From the NCBI RefSeq assembly GCF_002368415.1, contig NZ_AP018290.1:1987470-2051469 (forward strand): 64,000 nucleotides of DNA, in the 5' to 3' direction. Below the pieces are notes generated by a model. That model was not told the DNA's origin. It was given only the letters and a program-made list of their open reading frames with translations, and did not search any database. A program made the translations under genes and the position numbers. The stretch's first letter is position 1; each line of letters begins with the position of its first letter. The DNA comes from Calothrix sp. NIES-4105 (GTDB lineage Bacteria; Cyanobacteriota; Cyanobacteriia; Cyanobacteriales; Nostocaceae). Positions 27,600 to 36,432 of the stretch are shown piece after piece.

Positions 27600-28745
27600 A
27601 TGATAACTCAAGCAGCAAAATTTGGTATTCGGTCTGTCGAAACTAAGGCAGAACTTCAAATGTTCCTGGATGTTCCAGTCAGGATATATAAAAATGATCC
27701 TCACTGGGTTCCACCAATCCAGAGCAGTATCGAAAAGCAATTTGAACCGACAAATTCTTTCTTGGAATACGGTAAATTACAACAGTTTATAGCCGTATCT
27801 CAAGAAGCAGAACCTCAAACATTAGGACGTATTGTTGCCGCAGTAAATCAGCGGTTAATAAAGCGTGAAAATCAAAATGTTGGTTTATTTGGCTTTTTTG
27901 AATGCGTTGAAGATTTTGCTATAGCTCAAGCTTTGTTAGATGCTGCCTGCAAATGGTTACGAGAACAAGGAATGAACGTAGCTAGAGGCCCTATCGACCT
28001 TTCCACCCACAATAACTGTTTCTTTTTAGTGGATGGATTTGATACTCCGCCTATAATAATGATGCCTTATAATCCGCCTTACTATCCTAAATTTATGGAG
28101 GAGGATGGCTGGCAGAAAGCTAAAGATGCCTATGCTTATAATTTACCTTTAGATAAACCTTTATCAGAAGAATTTGAAAAAGGTTATCGAATTGCTTGTA
28201 AATCTGGTGTTAACTTCCGTCCAGTCAACACCAAAAAGAACGAATTTGAGCAAGATGCGACTAGTATATATCACCTTTTTAATCGTGCCTTCGCTAATAA
28301 TTGGAGTTCGACACAGCGAACCTTAGCAGAATTTATGGAAGAAGCCAAAGATCTAAGAGATTTGATAGACCCAGACATTTTTAAGATTGCCGAATACAAT
28401 GGGGAAATGGTCGGCTTTTTTATGGGATTACCCGATTATAATATTCCGCTGAAACACGTGAATGGAAAACTAAACTGGTTAGGAATTATTAAGTTTCTTT
28501 GGTATCGCCGTCAAATTGATAAAGCGCGAGTAATTGCAATTTGCTCTTTACCAGAGTATCGTCAGAAAATGCTACCTTTAGCATTAATTTATTTAGGAAT
28601 GCAAGGTGGGACACAAAAAAACAAACCCTATAAAAGAGCCGAACTTTCGTGGGTTTATGAAGACAATTTGCCGTCTCGTAAATTAATTGAAGCAACTGGC
28701 GCCAAAATTTATAAAACCTACCGAATTTACGAAAAAATATTATGA
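27600..28745 (+). CDS. GNAT-fold N-acyltransferase-like protein, candidate ceramide synthase (bCerS-like)
   Basis: 381 residues of the NDPHWVPP family: YKNDPHWVPPI near residue 31, GFFECVEDFAIAQALLDAA, ARGPIDLSTHNN, FDTPPIIMMPYNPPYY and a C-terminal GNAT-like half (LSWVYEDNLPSRKLIEATGA). Known: the Caulobacter bacterial ceramide synthase bCerS is a GNAT-fold acyltransferase acting with Spt and CerR. Inference: this gene fills that role, as it stands beside an alpha-oxoamine synthase and an extended SDR. Its stop overlaps the next start (ATGA), so the two are coupled. Confidence 0.65.
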   Translation: MITQAAKFGIRSVETKAELQMFLDVPVRIYKNDPHWVPPIQSSIEKQFEPTNSFLEYGKLQQFIAVSQEAEPQTLGRIVAAVNQRLIKRENQNVGLFGFFECVEDFAIAQALLDAACKWLREQGMNVARGPIDLSTHNNCFFLVDGFDTPPIIMMPYNPPYYPKFMEEDGWQKAKDAYAYNLPLDKPLSEEFEKGYRIACKSGVNFRPVNTKKNEFEQDATSIYHLFNRAFANNWSSTQRTLAEFMEEAKDLRDLIDPDIFKIAEYNGEMVGFFMGLPDYNIPLKHVNGKLNWLGIIKFLWYRRQIDKARVIAICSLPEYRQKMLPLALIYLGMQGGTQKNKPYKRAELSWVYEDNLPSRKLIEATGAKIYKTYRIYEKIL

Positions 28746-29701
28746 AAGCGTTAGTTACTGGCGCCAATGGATTTACAGGTTCTCATTTGGTACAAGCTCT
28801 ACAAAACCAAGGTAACACTGTAGTGGGATTAGTACGTAAATCTAGCAATTTAGCAAGTCTCTCTAACTACAACGTGCAACTGGTTTCTGGTGATATCACT
28901 GATAGAGATGCCTTGCGAACTGCAATGACTGGTGCAGACACGGTTTTTCATACTGCTGCTTATGTAGAGATAGGAATTGTTAACGAGGCAGAAATGAAGC
29001 GGGTAAACGTAGAAGGTACGCGGGCAGTGCTAGAAGTAGCACGAGCTGTTGGTGTATCCAAAATAGTTTACTGTAGCACGATTGGTGTATTCGGGGATAC
29101 AAAAGGTGAAGTTATAAATGAAACCTTTACTAGGGTACAAAAAGACTTTTCCTCTGCTTATGACCGTACCAAATACCAAGCCCAGCAAATAGTAGACGAA
29201 TTTGCCAAAAGCGGTCTAAACGTCGTCAGCATTCTTCCGTCTGGAATATTTGGTTCTGATGACCCCCATTTTGGCCCAGTAATACAGCAATTTTTGAAAG
29301 GACGACTCAAAGTGTGGGCTGGTGGCGCCCGCATTACAGGTATTGTTCATGTAGACGACTTAGCGAATGCGATGATTTTAGCGGCAGAAAAAGGTAAACC
29401 AGGAGATTACTATATTATTTCTGCGGGAGAACTAACCACTAGCGAAATGTTTCAGATTCTCTCGCAAAAATCAGGCATTCCAGTTCCTCACGAGATACCA
29501 GAAGCTTTAGTTCGACTTGCAGGAAACTTACTCGAACCCATTGGACGCTTTTCAAACTGGCAACCACCCATCAGCCGAGAACGTGTTCATTACATCTATG
29601 ACCGCTGTGTTCGAGTAGACGCGACCAAAGCTTACAATGAACTTAACTGGCGCCCTCGTTCAGTCCTAGAAACTTTGATTGAGTCAGCAAATCTTAAATA
29701 A
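28742..29701 (+). CDS. Extended SDR / NAD-dependent epimerase-dehydratase, candidate 3-ketosphinganine reductase (CerR-like)
   Basis: 319 residues. Rossmann start ALVTGANGFTGSHLV, DITDRDAL, YCSTIGVFG and catalytic YDRTK (YxxxK). Family options are sugar epimerase, dihydroflavonol-4-reductase-like enzyme, hopanoid-associated HpnA or the bacterial ketosphinganine reductase CerR, which is of this same type. Translationally coupled to the acyltransferase by a 4-base overlap. Last gene of the plus-strand series; dispersed repeats follow. Confidence 0.75.
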   Translation: MKALVTGANGFTGSHLVQALQNQGNTVVGLVRKSSNLASLSNYNVQLVSGDITDRDALRTAMTGADTVFHTAAYVEIGIVNEAEMKRVNVEGTRAVLEVARAVGVSKIVYCSTIGVFGDTKGEVINETFTRVQKDFSSAYDRTKYQAQQIVDEFAKSGLNVVSILPSGIFGSDDPHFGPVIQQFLKGRLKVWAGGARITGIVHVDDLANAMILAAEKGKPGDYYIISAGELTTSEMFQILSQKSGIPVPHEIPEALVRLAGNLLEPIGRFSNWQPPISRERVHYIYDRCVRVDATKAYNELNWRPRSVLETLIESANLK

Positions 29702-29767
29702 TAACAATCTCTCTACAGAAAGACGTAAAGGATATAGAACTAAGAGCTAATATTTATTTATACTCCA

Positions 29768-29835
29768 GTAAGGTGGCTATGCCACACCTACGTAAAATTT
29801 CAGAAGTAAGGTGGCTATGCCACCCTACGTAGAAT
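29768..29835. repeat. Dispersed GGTGGCTATGCCACC repeats
   Basis: Two copies of AAGGTGGCTATGCCAC followed by CCTACGTA-like bases, about 45 bases apart, in the gap after the SDR gene. Short inverted repeats of the same broad family as 20694-20710. Confidence 0.7.
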
Positions 29836-29887
29836 TTCATAAATCAAACGAAATCCTATAATTCAAGTTCTTTTACCAAATTTTACT

Positions 29888-30175
29888 GTGTTGCAATTAT
29901 TTTTCAATCTAATTAGCGCAATTCAACCTTTTCTCGTCCCTATTTGTTTTGTAGGCGCCTGGAGCTTAGTAACTCTTACGCTTTGGAGTTTATGGTCAGC
30001 CACACGCGCGAGTATATCGACAGCAAAGCAAATGCATCAAATTCCCTGTTCAGGTTGCCAATACTTTACTGCCGACTATCGCCTTAAATGTACCATCCAT
30101 CCCTCAATAGCAAGTACCGAAGAAGCAATTAGTTGTATGGATTATCAGCCCAAGACAAATCCTATGTATTATTAA
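29888..30175 (+). CDS. Small cysteine-motif membrane protein, conserved hypothetical
   Basis: 95 residues from a GTG start (a TTG codon follows immediately). One membrane segment at residues 8-35, then a soluble tail with CSGCQYF...LKCTIHP...CMDYQP, four Cys that could bind a metal or form disulfides. No function recognised. Its end overlaps the end of the convergent dehydrogenase by 14 bases. Confidence 0.6.
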   Translation: MLQLFFNLISAIQPFLVPICFVGAWSLVTLTLWSLWSATRASISTAKQMHQIPCSGCQYFTADYRLKCTIHPSIASTEEAISCMDYQPKTNPMYY

Positions 30176-31121
30176 CTTCGAGTAAAACCTTCATAACACC
30201 TCTTGTTTTCGCTTGTTCAAACGCAGCAAGTCCTTCATCAAGAGGAAATATTGAATGAATAAGCGGTTTCACGTCTATTTTTCCTGTCGCTAACAATTCG
30301 AGTGCAGGTGCAAACGGGCCACAACGTGAACCAATTAGAGTTATCTCATCAACAACCAAAGCTGAAGCATCCAAGCTAAGATTACCTGCATAAGTGCTTT
30401 TCAATACTAATGTCCCGCGTGGACGTAAAGCGTGACGGGCAATATCAAACCCTTCATTATTACCAGTACATTCAACTGCAATATCAAAGTTACGTGTTTG
30501 TACGTCACTAACATAGCCAACTTTAATACCTTTAGCCTCTAAATTAGCGAGTTTCTCAGCATGGCGCCCAATAGCCAATAAATCACAACCAGTAAGCGCG
30601 AGTGTTTGAGCTACCAACTGTCCTAATTTACCATCCCCTACGATTAATACCTGGTGGTTGTTCGAGATTGATATTTGCTGCTGAATTTCCAAAGCTGCTG
30701 CTACAGGTTCAGTGAACGTTGCCACATCTGTAGGAACACTATCTGGAACTACATGTAAATTTTTTACAGGTAAAGATAAATAATCAGCAAAGGCGCCGTT
30801 GCGATTAACAATACCTAAAACCGTGCGGTTTTCACAGTGAGTAGGAATTCCCTTAAGACAATAGCGACATTTTCCACAAGCTGCATTAATTTCACCAACA
30901 ACCCGTTTGCCAACTAAATTATCTGGTCCACGTTCAACCACCCCGACAAATTCATGTCCTAAAACACCACTATAAGGATAATAACCGCGCGTTAGTTCAA
31001 GGTCAGTATTACATATACCCGCTTTACATACTCTCACCAAAGCTTCTCCTGAATCCGGTTTAGGAACTGGTATATCAGTACGAAGCTCAAGCAGTTGATT
31101 TTCTAACCAAAGTCCCTTCAT
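30162..31121 (-). CDS. Zinc-dependent medium-chain alcohol dehydrogenase
   Basis: 319 residues from ATG at 31121 (MKGLWLEN). An upstream in-frame start at 31238 would translate STRR and dispersed-repeat DNA, so it is rejected. Catalytic zinc ligands lie in GICNTDLE and GHEF; the structural zinc site is CGKCRYCLKGIPTHC; the NAD motif is VGDGKLGQLVAQ. Oxidises an alcohol or polyol with NAD(P); substrate unknown. Confidence 0.85.
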   Translation of the reverse strand: MKGLWLENQLLELRTDIPVPKPDSGEALVRVCKAGICNTDLELTRGYYPYSGVLGHEFVGVVERGPDNLVGKRVVGEINAACGKCRYCLKGIPTHCENRTVLGIVNRNGAFADYLSLPVKNLHVVPDSVPTDVATFTEPVAAALEIQQQISISNNHQVLIVGDGKLGQLVAQTLALTGCDLLAIGRHAEKLANLEAKGIKVGYVSDVQTRNFDIAVECTGNNEGFDIARHALRPRGTLVLKSTYAGNLSLDASALVVDEITLIGSRCGPFAPALELLATGKIDVKPLIHSIFPLDEGLAAFEQAKTRGVMKVLLEVNNT

Positions 31122-31132
31122 AAGTAAAAAGT

Positions 31133-31250
31133 ATAAAGTGCTGAGTGCTGAGTGTTGAGTGCTGAGTGCGGTGGAATGGGTCTTGTGGAATGGGCGTCCT
31201 CGCCCGTTCCTTATACCAGGGCGGGCAAGGATGCCCACTCCACAAGATAT
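31133..31250. repeat. STRR units and dispersed GGGCAAGGATGCCC repeat
   Basis: GTGCTGAG-type heptamers at 31138-31168 are followed by inverted TGTGGAATGGGC / GCCCACTCCACA arms (31190-31245) enclosing a GGGCAAGGATGCCC palindrome. Further copies of the palindrome lie at 43146-43175 and 52990-53022. Confidence 0.75.
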
Positions 31251-31341
31251 GTCATTCTACAATCAACTGAGTTTCTTCTTCTAATTAAGGTAGCAAATCG
31301 CGCGTCAAAACCGATATGCTAATTTTAAACAGGGTTAGACG

Positions 31342-32250
31342 ATGAAGAAAAGCTTTACACTTAACTTGACACCAATATTTGTCCTATCATTAGGATTCTT
31401 ACTTTATACTTTACCAGCAGGCGCCTTGCCGCAAATAGCAAAGACTTGTGATCGTTTTCCCCTTAGCAAGTGCGTCAACAGCGTTACCCAACTTATACCA
31501 GAAATTATACGAGCAAACGTAATATATCTAGGTGAAACACATGATAGCGCTCAAGACCACGAAAACCAATTAAAAATTATTCAAGAACTACATAGAAGAA
31601 ATAAAAAAATTGCTATCGCAATGGAAATGTTTCAGCGTCCCTTCCAAAATGTTATCAACGAGTACCTGGCAGGCAAAATAACTGAAGAGGAACTAGTTAA
31701 GCAAACTGAGTACGAACAACGTTGGGGTTTTGATTACTCACTATACGCACCCATTGTTAGATTTGCTAAAGAGAATAAAATACCAGTTTTAGCAACAAAC
31801 ACCCCCGCAGAAATTACCCGTAAAGTCGCGCGTCAAGGTTTAGAAAGCTTAACACCCGAAGAACGCAAGTTGATACTGCCATTTTCAGAAATTCGTACTT
31901 CTCCTGAAGAATACCGCAAAATGGTTTTAGCAGCATTTCAAGCGCATCAAAGTGCAGGACACGGAAAGAGTAGCAGCGCAGAAAGATTTTTCCTTGCACA
32001 AGTTCTATGGGACGAGACAATCGCGGAAAGCATCGCCAATTTTATAAAAGCTAATCGCGATTATCAAGTAGTTGTTTTAGCAGGACAAGGACATGTTGTT
32101 TACGATTATGGCATTCCTAGTCGCGTAGAACGGCGCCTGCAAGGTAAACAAATTACTCAACGTTCAGTATTATTAAGTCCACCAGAAGATAGTAATTTAC
32201 CTAAAAACAAACAAATAGCTGACTTTATCTGGCAAGTCAGAAATTTCTAA
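31342..32250 (+). CDS. ChaN/DUF399 family haem-iron-binding-like protein
   Basis: 302 residues with an N-terminal signal segment (residues 8-28, ends at GALP). VIYLGETHDSAQDHENQL, AMEMFQRPFQ and VVVLAGQGHVVYDYGIP are the DUF399/ChaN signatures. The ChaN lipoprotein of Campylobacter binds haem; many members are uncharacterised. Exported, probably periplasmic. No lipobox Cys is visible. Confidence 0.8.
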   Translation: MKKSFTLNLTPIFVLSLGFLLYTLPAGALPQIAKTCDRFPLSKCVNSVTQLIPEIIRANVIYLGETHDSAQDHENQLKIIQELHRRNKKIAIAMEMFQRPFQNVINEYLAGKITEEELVKQTEYEQRWGFDYSLYAPIVRFAKENKIPVLATNTPAEITRKVARQGLESLTPEERKLILPFSEIRTSPEEYRKMVLAAFQAHQSAGHGKSSSAERFFLAQVLWDETIAESIANFIKANRDYQVVVLAGQGHVVYDYGIPSRVERRLQGKQITQRSVLLSPPEDSNLPKNKQIADFIWQVRNF

Positions 32251-32346
32251 TTTTTTCAACTTAAATATTTTAATCAGGTTATCCAAAGAATCTTAAGTAT
32301 AATGAGTGGCTAGGCAATTTTTTACTAAATTCCGTAAGGTTTGTGC

Positions 32347-32991
32347 ATGAAACCCGGTTTGCAAAAAGGACAACTTGTAAGATGGAAAGATGACCGAGGG
32401 TTCGGATTTATACAACCTGCGGATGGTAGCAAACAAGTTTTTCTGCACATTTCTGATCTTAAAGACACAAGTCGGCGCCCAATAGTAGGTGATACAATTT
32501 ACTATAACGTTGTACCTGACAAAGGTGGGAAAGTTCGCGCCAGTAACGCTTTGATTCAGAATGCGAACGAAAATGCAGTATCAATAACCCCATCTGAGCG
32601 CAACAAAGCTGTATATAAAAGGTCTTTATCTAGATTTCCAATATTCAAGACAATGCTAGTATCAAGTTTACCGTTATTCGGGGCTATTCATTTTGCATTA
32701 ACAACTACCATTGTGTTTCCACTCATTGTCTATGCTGTCATGAGTTTACTGACATTTGGGCTGTACGCTGATGATAAGTCTCGTGCTAAACGTGGAGTAT
32801 GGAGAACGTCAGAAAATACGTTACATTTGTTTGAACTTGCTGGTGGATGGTTGGGAGGATTTATTGCCCAACAAACTCTATACCACAAAAGTAGTAAAAG
32901 TTCGTATCAAGCTGTATTCTGGACTATAGTTGTGATTCATTACATGCTTTGGTTAGGATGGCTGCTTTTTGGTAAATCTTTATTAAGATAG
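32347..32991 (+). CDS. Cold-shock domain plus DUF1294 membrane protein
   Basis: 214 residues from ATG at 32347. Residues 1-70 are a cold-shock/OB domain (GQLVRWKDDRGFGFIQP, then QVFLHISDL, the RNP1/RNP2-like strands). Residues about 100-214 are DUF1294 with about four membrane segments and FELAGGWLGGFIAQ. Known fusion type in bacteria; thought to tie nucleic-acid binding to the membrane, role unknown. Confidence 0.82.
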   Translation: MKPGLQKGQLVRWKDDRGFGFIQPADGSKQVFLHISDLKDTSRRPIVGDTIYYNVVPDKGGKVRASNALIQNANENAVSITPSERNKAVYKRSLSRFPIFKTMLVSSLPLFGAIHFALTTTIVFPLIVYAVMSLLTFGLYADDKSRAKRGVWRTSENTLHLFELAGGWLGGFIAQQTLYHKSSKSSYQAVFWTIVVIHYMLWLGWLLFGKSLLR

Positions 32992-33053
32992 TTTTCATAA
33001 AACTTTGCTAGAAATATAGATATAGATAGTAGGTGGTTGTTTGAGTAAGGGTC

Positions 33054-34286
33054 ATGATCACAGCGAAAGATAAATTTGGCTTAAAATCTAAAAACGAAGA
33101 TTCAAAAGATTGGTCTTGGCCATATTGGCTTGCTGTACCATTTTATCCTTATGGCAGGCGCCGGACTGTTAAGACAGAAGTGATAAAAAATACAATCTGG
33201 ACTTTTGACCAGCTTCACGGCATTCTTTACACGATTACGCCGATTCGGATGACGGTTGTAAAGTTAAAAGCGGGTGGTCTGCTTGTGTATGCACCAGTGG
33301 CGCCAACTCGTGAATGCGTCCGTATGGTTAACGAGATAGTCGCAAAGCATGGTGATGTTAAATACATTATATTGCCGACTAGTTCAGGTTTAGAGCATAA
33401 AGTATTTGTTGGGCCATTTGCACGAAGTTTCCCGGCATCACAGGTATTTGTTGCCCCTCACCAGTGGAGCTTTCCGTTTAATTTACCGCTTGGCTGGCTA
33501 GGGTTCCCTCAAAAAAGAACTCAGGAATTACCAACCGATGTAGAAATGGCGCCTTTTACTGACGACTTTGATTATACGGTGCTAGATATAAATCTTGGAC
33601 GCGGTTCTTTTGTCGAAGTAGCAATGTTTCATAAGAGTTCGCGTACTTTACTTGTAACAGATTGTGCATTATCTATTCCTGAAGACCCACCAGAGATAGC
33701 TCAATTAGATCCATATCCTTTGCTGTTTCACGCGCGAGACAATGCGACTGAAGTTGTAGAAGACAACGCAGCGAACCGTCGTAAAGGATGGCAGCGTATT
33801 ACATTGTTTGGAATTTACTTTCGTCCCAGTGTTTTACAAGTAGCCCCAATATGGGAGTCACTGCGCGATGCTTTCAAAGCACCAGATAAATCTAGAAAAG
33901 CATACTTTGGTTTCTTTCCGTTTCGGTGGAAAGAAAACTGGCAAGACTCTTTTAATGCCTTGCGTGCTGATGGGCGCCCATTTGTCGCACCTATTTTACA
34001 AACTTTAATTTTACCGCAGGCGCCGAAACAAGTACTCGACTGGGCAGATAAAATAGCCACTTGGAACTTCGCGCGTATAATATCCTGCCATTTCGACTCA
34101 CCAATTCAAACAACACCATATGAATTTCGCAACAGTTTCGCTTTCCTCGAACAAAATTCTTCTACGAGTCAAGCATTTGGATGTGCGAATGAACCATTAG
34201 TAGAAGAAGACTTTAAATTTATTAAAGAACTCGAAGAAAATCTTGTCCAACGTGGTATAGCCACCCTACCAAAAGAAAAAGTTTAA
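33054..34286 (+). CDS. DUF4336 domain protein
   Basis: 410 residues. TFDQLHGILYTITPIRMTVVKL and PTRECVRMVNEI...YIILPTSSGLEHK match DUF4336, a metallo-beta-lactamase-like fold common in cyanobacteria and plants. The usual zinc HxHxDH is not evident; GLEHK and late SCHFDSPI supply His. Soluble protein of unknown activity. Confidence 0.75.
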   Translation: MITAKDKFGLKSKNEDSKDWSWPYWLAVPFYPYGRRRTVKTEVIKNTIWTFDQLHGILYTITPIRMTVVKLKAGGLLVYAPVAPTRECVRMVNEIVAKHGDVKYIILPTSSGLEHKVFVGPFARSFPASQVFVAPHQWSFPFNLPLGWLGFPQKRTQELPTDVEMAPFTDDFDYTVLDINLGRGSFVEVAMFHKSSRTLLVTDCALSIPEDPPEIAQLDPYPLLFHARDNATEVVEDNAANRRKGWQRITLFGIYFRPSVLQVAPIWESLRDAFKAPDKSRKAYFGFFPFRWKENWQDSFNALRADGRPFVAPILQTLILPQAPKQVLDWADKIATWNFARIISCHFDSPIQTTPYEFRNSFAFLEQNSSTSQAFGCANEPLVEEDFKFIKELEENLVQRGIATLPKEKV

Positions 34287-34322
34287 TGTTTACCAAGTAT
34301 TTATCTTGTCTTTATCTTGTGA

Positions 34323-34342
34323 AACGGCTGTCCCCAGCCGTT
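34323..34342. terminator. Hairpin between convergent genes
   Basis: AACGGCTG and CAGCCGTT around TCCC, eight perfect pairs, no strong T-run. Lies between the DUF4336 gene and the convergent DUF6887-like gene, so it may stop transcripts in either direction. Confidence 0.4.
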
Positions 34343-34411
34343 GAATATACAGGGCAAGGGCTAGAGAAAGCCTATCCCAAAAGAAATACTTAAAGTCTTT
34401 TTTCAAAGTGC

Positions 34412-34618
34412 TTAAGAAAGACGCTGCCGAATTTCTTCTTCTGCAATACGAATATTTTCCTCTATCGGTGAACCATCTTCCTTAAATAGTCGTGGCATAG
34501 TTTTCCACTTCAAGCTAGGATGATGGAACAAAGCCCGAATAGCTTCCATATCATCTCGATGTGCTAAAACATACCTTCTTAGTTCAGGTACACTCATTTC
34601 TTCAAAATTCGATTTCAT
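34412..34618 (-). CDS. DUF6887-like small cyanobacterial protein
   Basis: 68 residues, MSVPELRRYVLAHRDD...EEEIRQRL pattern seen in a cyanobacterial family usually paired with a DUF6888-like gene. The pair occurs here too, with 17 bases of overlap. A toxin-antitoxin-like function is only a guess. Confidence 0.6.
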   Translation of the reverse strand: MKSNFEEMSVPELRRYVLAHRDDMEAIRALFHHPSLKWKTMPRLFKEDGSPIEENIRIAEEEIRQRLS

Positions 34619-34796
34619 TTATAAACCTCCACGGCTGATTGGGCGGTACTATAATTTGAAGTTCTTCACCTGCTAGGATGTAAATTTCTCCTGTTCTCTC
34701 ATCAAAACGGAACAGTTGGACATCCCGGTAGTAATTAGATAGCATTTGAAAAATCCGCACGCAGGTTTGTGCTTGTTCGTTAGTTGGATTTATAAT
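34602..34796 (-). CDS. DUF6888-like small protein, unclear start (possibly decayed)
   Basis: The frame reads PTNEQAQTCVRIFQMLSNYY then FDERTGEIYILAGEELQIIV, like the DUF6888 partner family. The conserved start has no ATG: codons ATT and ATA occupy that place, directly after a TAA stop. GTG at codon 13 or ATG at codon 18 would give shorter proteins. Either a non-canonical start is used or the gene has lost its start. Confidence 0.5.
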   Translation of the reverse strand: MINPTNEQAQTCVRIFQMLSNYYRDVQLFRFDERTGEIYILAGEELQIIVPPNQPWRFINEIEF

Positions 34797-34933
34797 TTAT
34801 TCCTCAATTGTGGCACAAATACTATAAGATGTATGTAGTAGTAATTGGTATCACTTTCCACCTATTGATGATTTTAGTCTCTGTCAAATTCGTTTTGGAT
34901 GCTGCTGGTGATTGAATACTTGAATCGCATGTG

Positions 34934-35149
34934 TTATTGCTGACCAACATTCGATTGCTTTAAGGCTTCCATCAAAACTGCACCAGCCCCAAAACTATCG
35001 TATGGAGTTGGTAAATCGTAGGTTTTGAAAGGTTCTAAGGGAGAAATATCCTCTACTACATCCAAATATAAAGCTAAAATTCGGATTAACTTAAGTTTTT
35101 CTGCCGCTGAAAGCCTTCGGATTACAGGAAGCACCTCAGCTAGTGTCAT
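34934..35149 (-). CDS. Small conserved cyanobacterial hypothetical
   Basis: 71 residues from ATG at 35149 (MTLAEVLPVIRRLSAAEKLKLIRIL); an in-frame ATG five codons earlier is possible. LEPFKTYDLPTPYDSFGAGAVLMEALK is a conserved C-terminal motif. The N-terminal helix resembles small antitoxin-like proteins. No partner toxin is seen beside it. Function unknown. Confidence 0.6.
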   Translation of the reverse strand: MTLAEVLPVIRRLSAAEKLKLIRILALYLDVVEDISPLEPFKTYDLPTPYDSFGAGAVLMEALKQSNVGQQ

Positions 35150-35215
35150 TATAATTTGCCTCAACGCCCAGAGATTTATATTTTATAGCTTACTATATTT
35201 AAGCTAAGAACTAAG

Positions 35216-35388
35216 TTATCCAACGATTCCCGAACGTAGTGCTACAACAGCAGCTTGAACACGGTCGTTAACCAACTCCAATAGCGGTTGGGCAGACAGC
35301 ATATGCTTTAACCCAATTCGCATCATTGGGTCATCTTCAACAATTAAAATCCGTAATTTTTGCGGGTCGAGTTGCACAGGGAGTCCAA
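35216..35388 (-). pseudogene. Response-regulator receiver remnant
   Basis: Continuous frame without a good start, reading LRILIVEDDPMMRIGLKHMLSAQPLLELV, the first part of a NarL-type receiver domain, then RVQAAVVALRSGIVG and a stop. The phospho-acceptor region and the HTH are missing, so a deletion joined the N-terminus to unrelated or distant sequence. Confidence 0.65.
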
Positions 35389-35600
35389 AGGCTAAAGCTA
35401 TATACCTTAAATTTATATTTGCCTAATCTATACTATAAAAGCTTAATAATTATATCTACCGTAAGATATATTGCTTTAGTAGTATTTTTACTGATAAATA
35501 ATTTATTAGGTACAAATAATCAATTAGTTTTTAGGTAATTAAGTCTCTTGCTGTTAATTATCATCACAACAGTCCTGATTGATTAGTGAACAATATTTAT

Positions 35601-35627
35601 GTAGAGACGCAATTAATTGCGTCTCCA
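35601..35627. repeat. GTAGAGACG palindrome (CAATTAATTG core)
   Basis: GTAGAGACGCAATTAATTGC and its complement arm with one mismatch at the end. The core change C-to-T on one side is matched by G-to-A on the other relative to the copies at 16727 and 54214. Confidence 0.8.
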
Positions 35628-35659
35628 CAATGTATGATTTTTACGAATGTTTTAAAATT

Positions 35660-36415
35660 ATGATTTTAAAAGATAAGATTACTATAGTAACAGGTGCAAG
35701 TTCTGGAATTGGAAGAGCTTGTGCAGTAGCTTTAGCAAATGCAGGCGCCATAGTAGTAGCAGCAAGTCGTCGCATATCTGAGGGAGAAGAGACTATTAAA
35801 CTAGTAAAAGAAGCTGGTGGAGATGGTTTATTTGTACAAACAGATGTGAGCAAAGAAGCAGACGTACAAAGATTAGTAAAAAAAACAGTTGCTCATTATG
35901 GGCGCCTAGATTTTGCTTGTAATAATGCAGGAATTGCACAATTTCCAGCGCTTCTAAAAGATCAAACCGAGGCTATTTTTGATGAGGTGATGAATATTAA
36001 TGTGAAGGGAGTTTGGTTGTGTATGAAACACCAAATTCCCCACATGATAGAAAACGGAAAAGGAGCAATTGTCAACGTTTCATCAATCGCAGGATTAATA
36101 GGATGTCCTGAAATTCCTATTTATGTTGCAAGTAAACATGCTGTGGTGGGTTTAACTAAATCCTTAGCGGTAGAATATGCTTCGCAAAGAATTCGGATAA
36201 ATGCAGTTTGTCCTGGTGTTATTGAAACTGATCTGATAGCGCGCGGGAGGGAAGAGAACCCACAATTTGTTGAACAATTAAGCAAAATGCATCCAATGGG
36301 ACGTATTGGTACAACTGAAGAAGTAGCAAATGCTGTTGTTTGGCTATTTTCAGATCAATCATCTTTTGTTACTGGACATACATTAACTATTGATGGTGGT
36401 TATGTTGCCCAGTAA
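35660..36415 (+). CDS. Classical short-chain dehydrogenase/reductase
   Basis: 251 residues from ATG at 35660 (MILKDKITIVTG). The in-frame start at 35579 would translate the palindromic repeat. TGASSGIG cofactor motif, NNAG at about residue 90, catalytic Ser in VNVSSIAG and YVASK (YxxxK), and C-terminal TIDGG. Of the glucose-1-dehydrogenase/FabG-like group. Substrate unknown. Confidence 0.88.
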   Translation: MILKDKITIVTGASSGIGRACAVALANAGAIVVAASRRISEGEETIKLVKEAGGDGLFVQTDVSKEADVQRLVKKTVAHYGRLDFACNNAGIAQFPALLKDQTEAIFDEVMNINVKGVWLCMKHQIPHMIENGKGAIVNVSSIAGLIGCPEIPIYVASKHAVVGLTKSLAVEYASQRIRINAVCPGVIETDLIARGREENPQFVEQLSKMHPMGRIGTTEEVANAVVWLFSDQSSFVTGHTLTIDGGYVAQ

Positions 36416-36432
36416 GGTGGTATCACAATAGT

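Noticed and set aside
31122-31238. N-terminal extension of the alcohol dehydrogenase
   Set aside because: Encoded by STRR and dispersed repeat DNA; the family start fits ATG 31121.
35452-35472. TATATCTACCGTAAGATATA as a member of the sulfur motif
   Set aside because: It holds TACGGTA on the minus strand but lacks the TCRGT half and lies before an SDR gene with no sulfur link.
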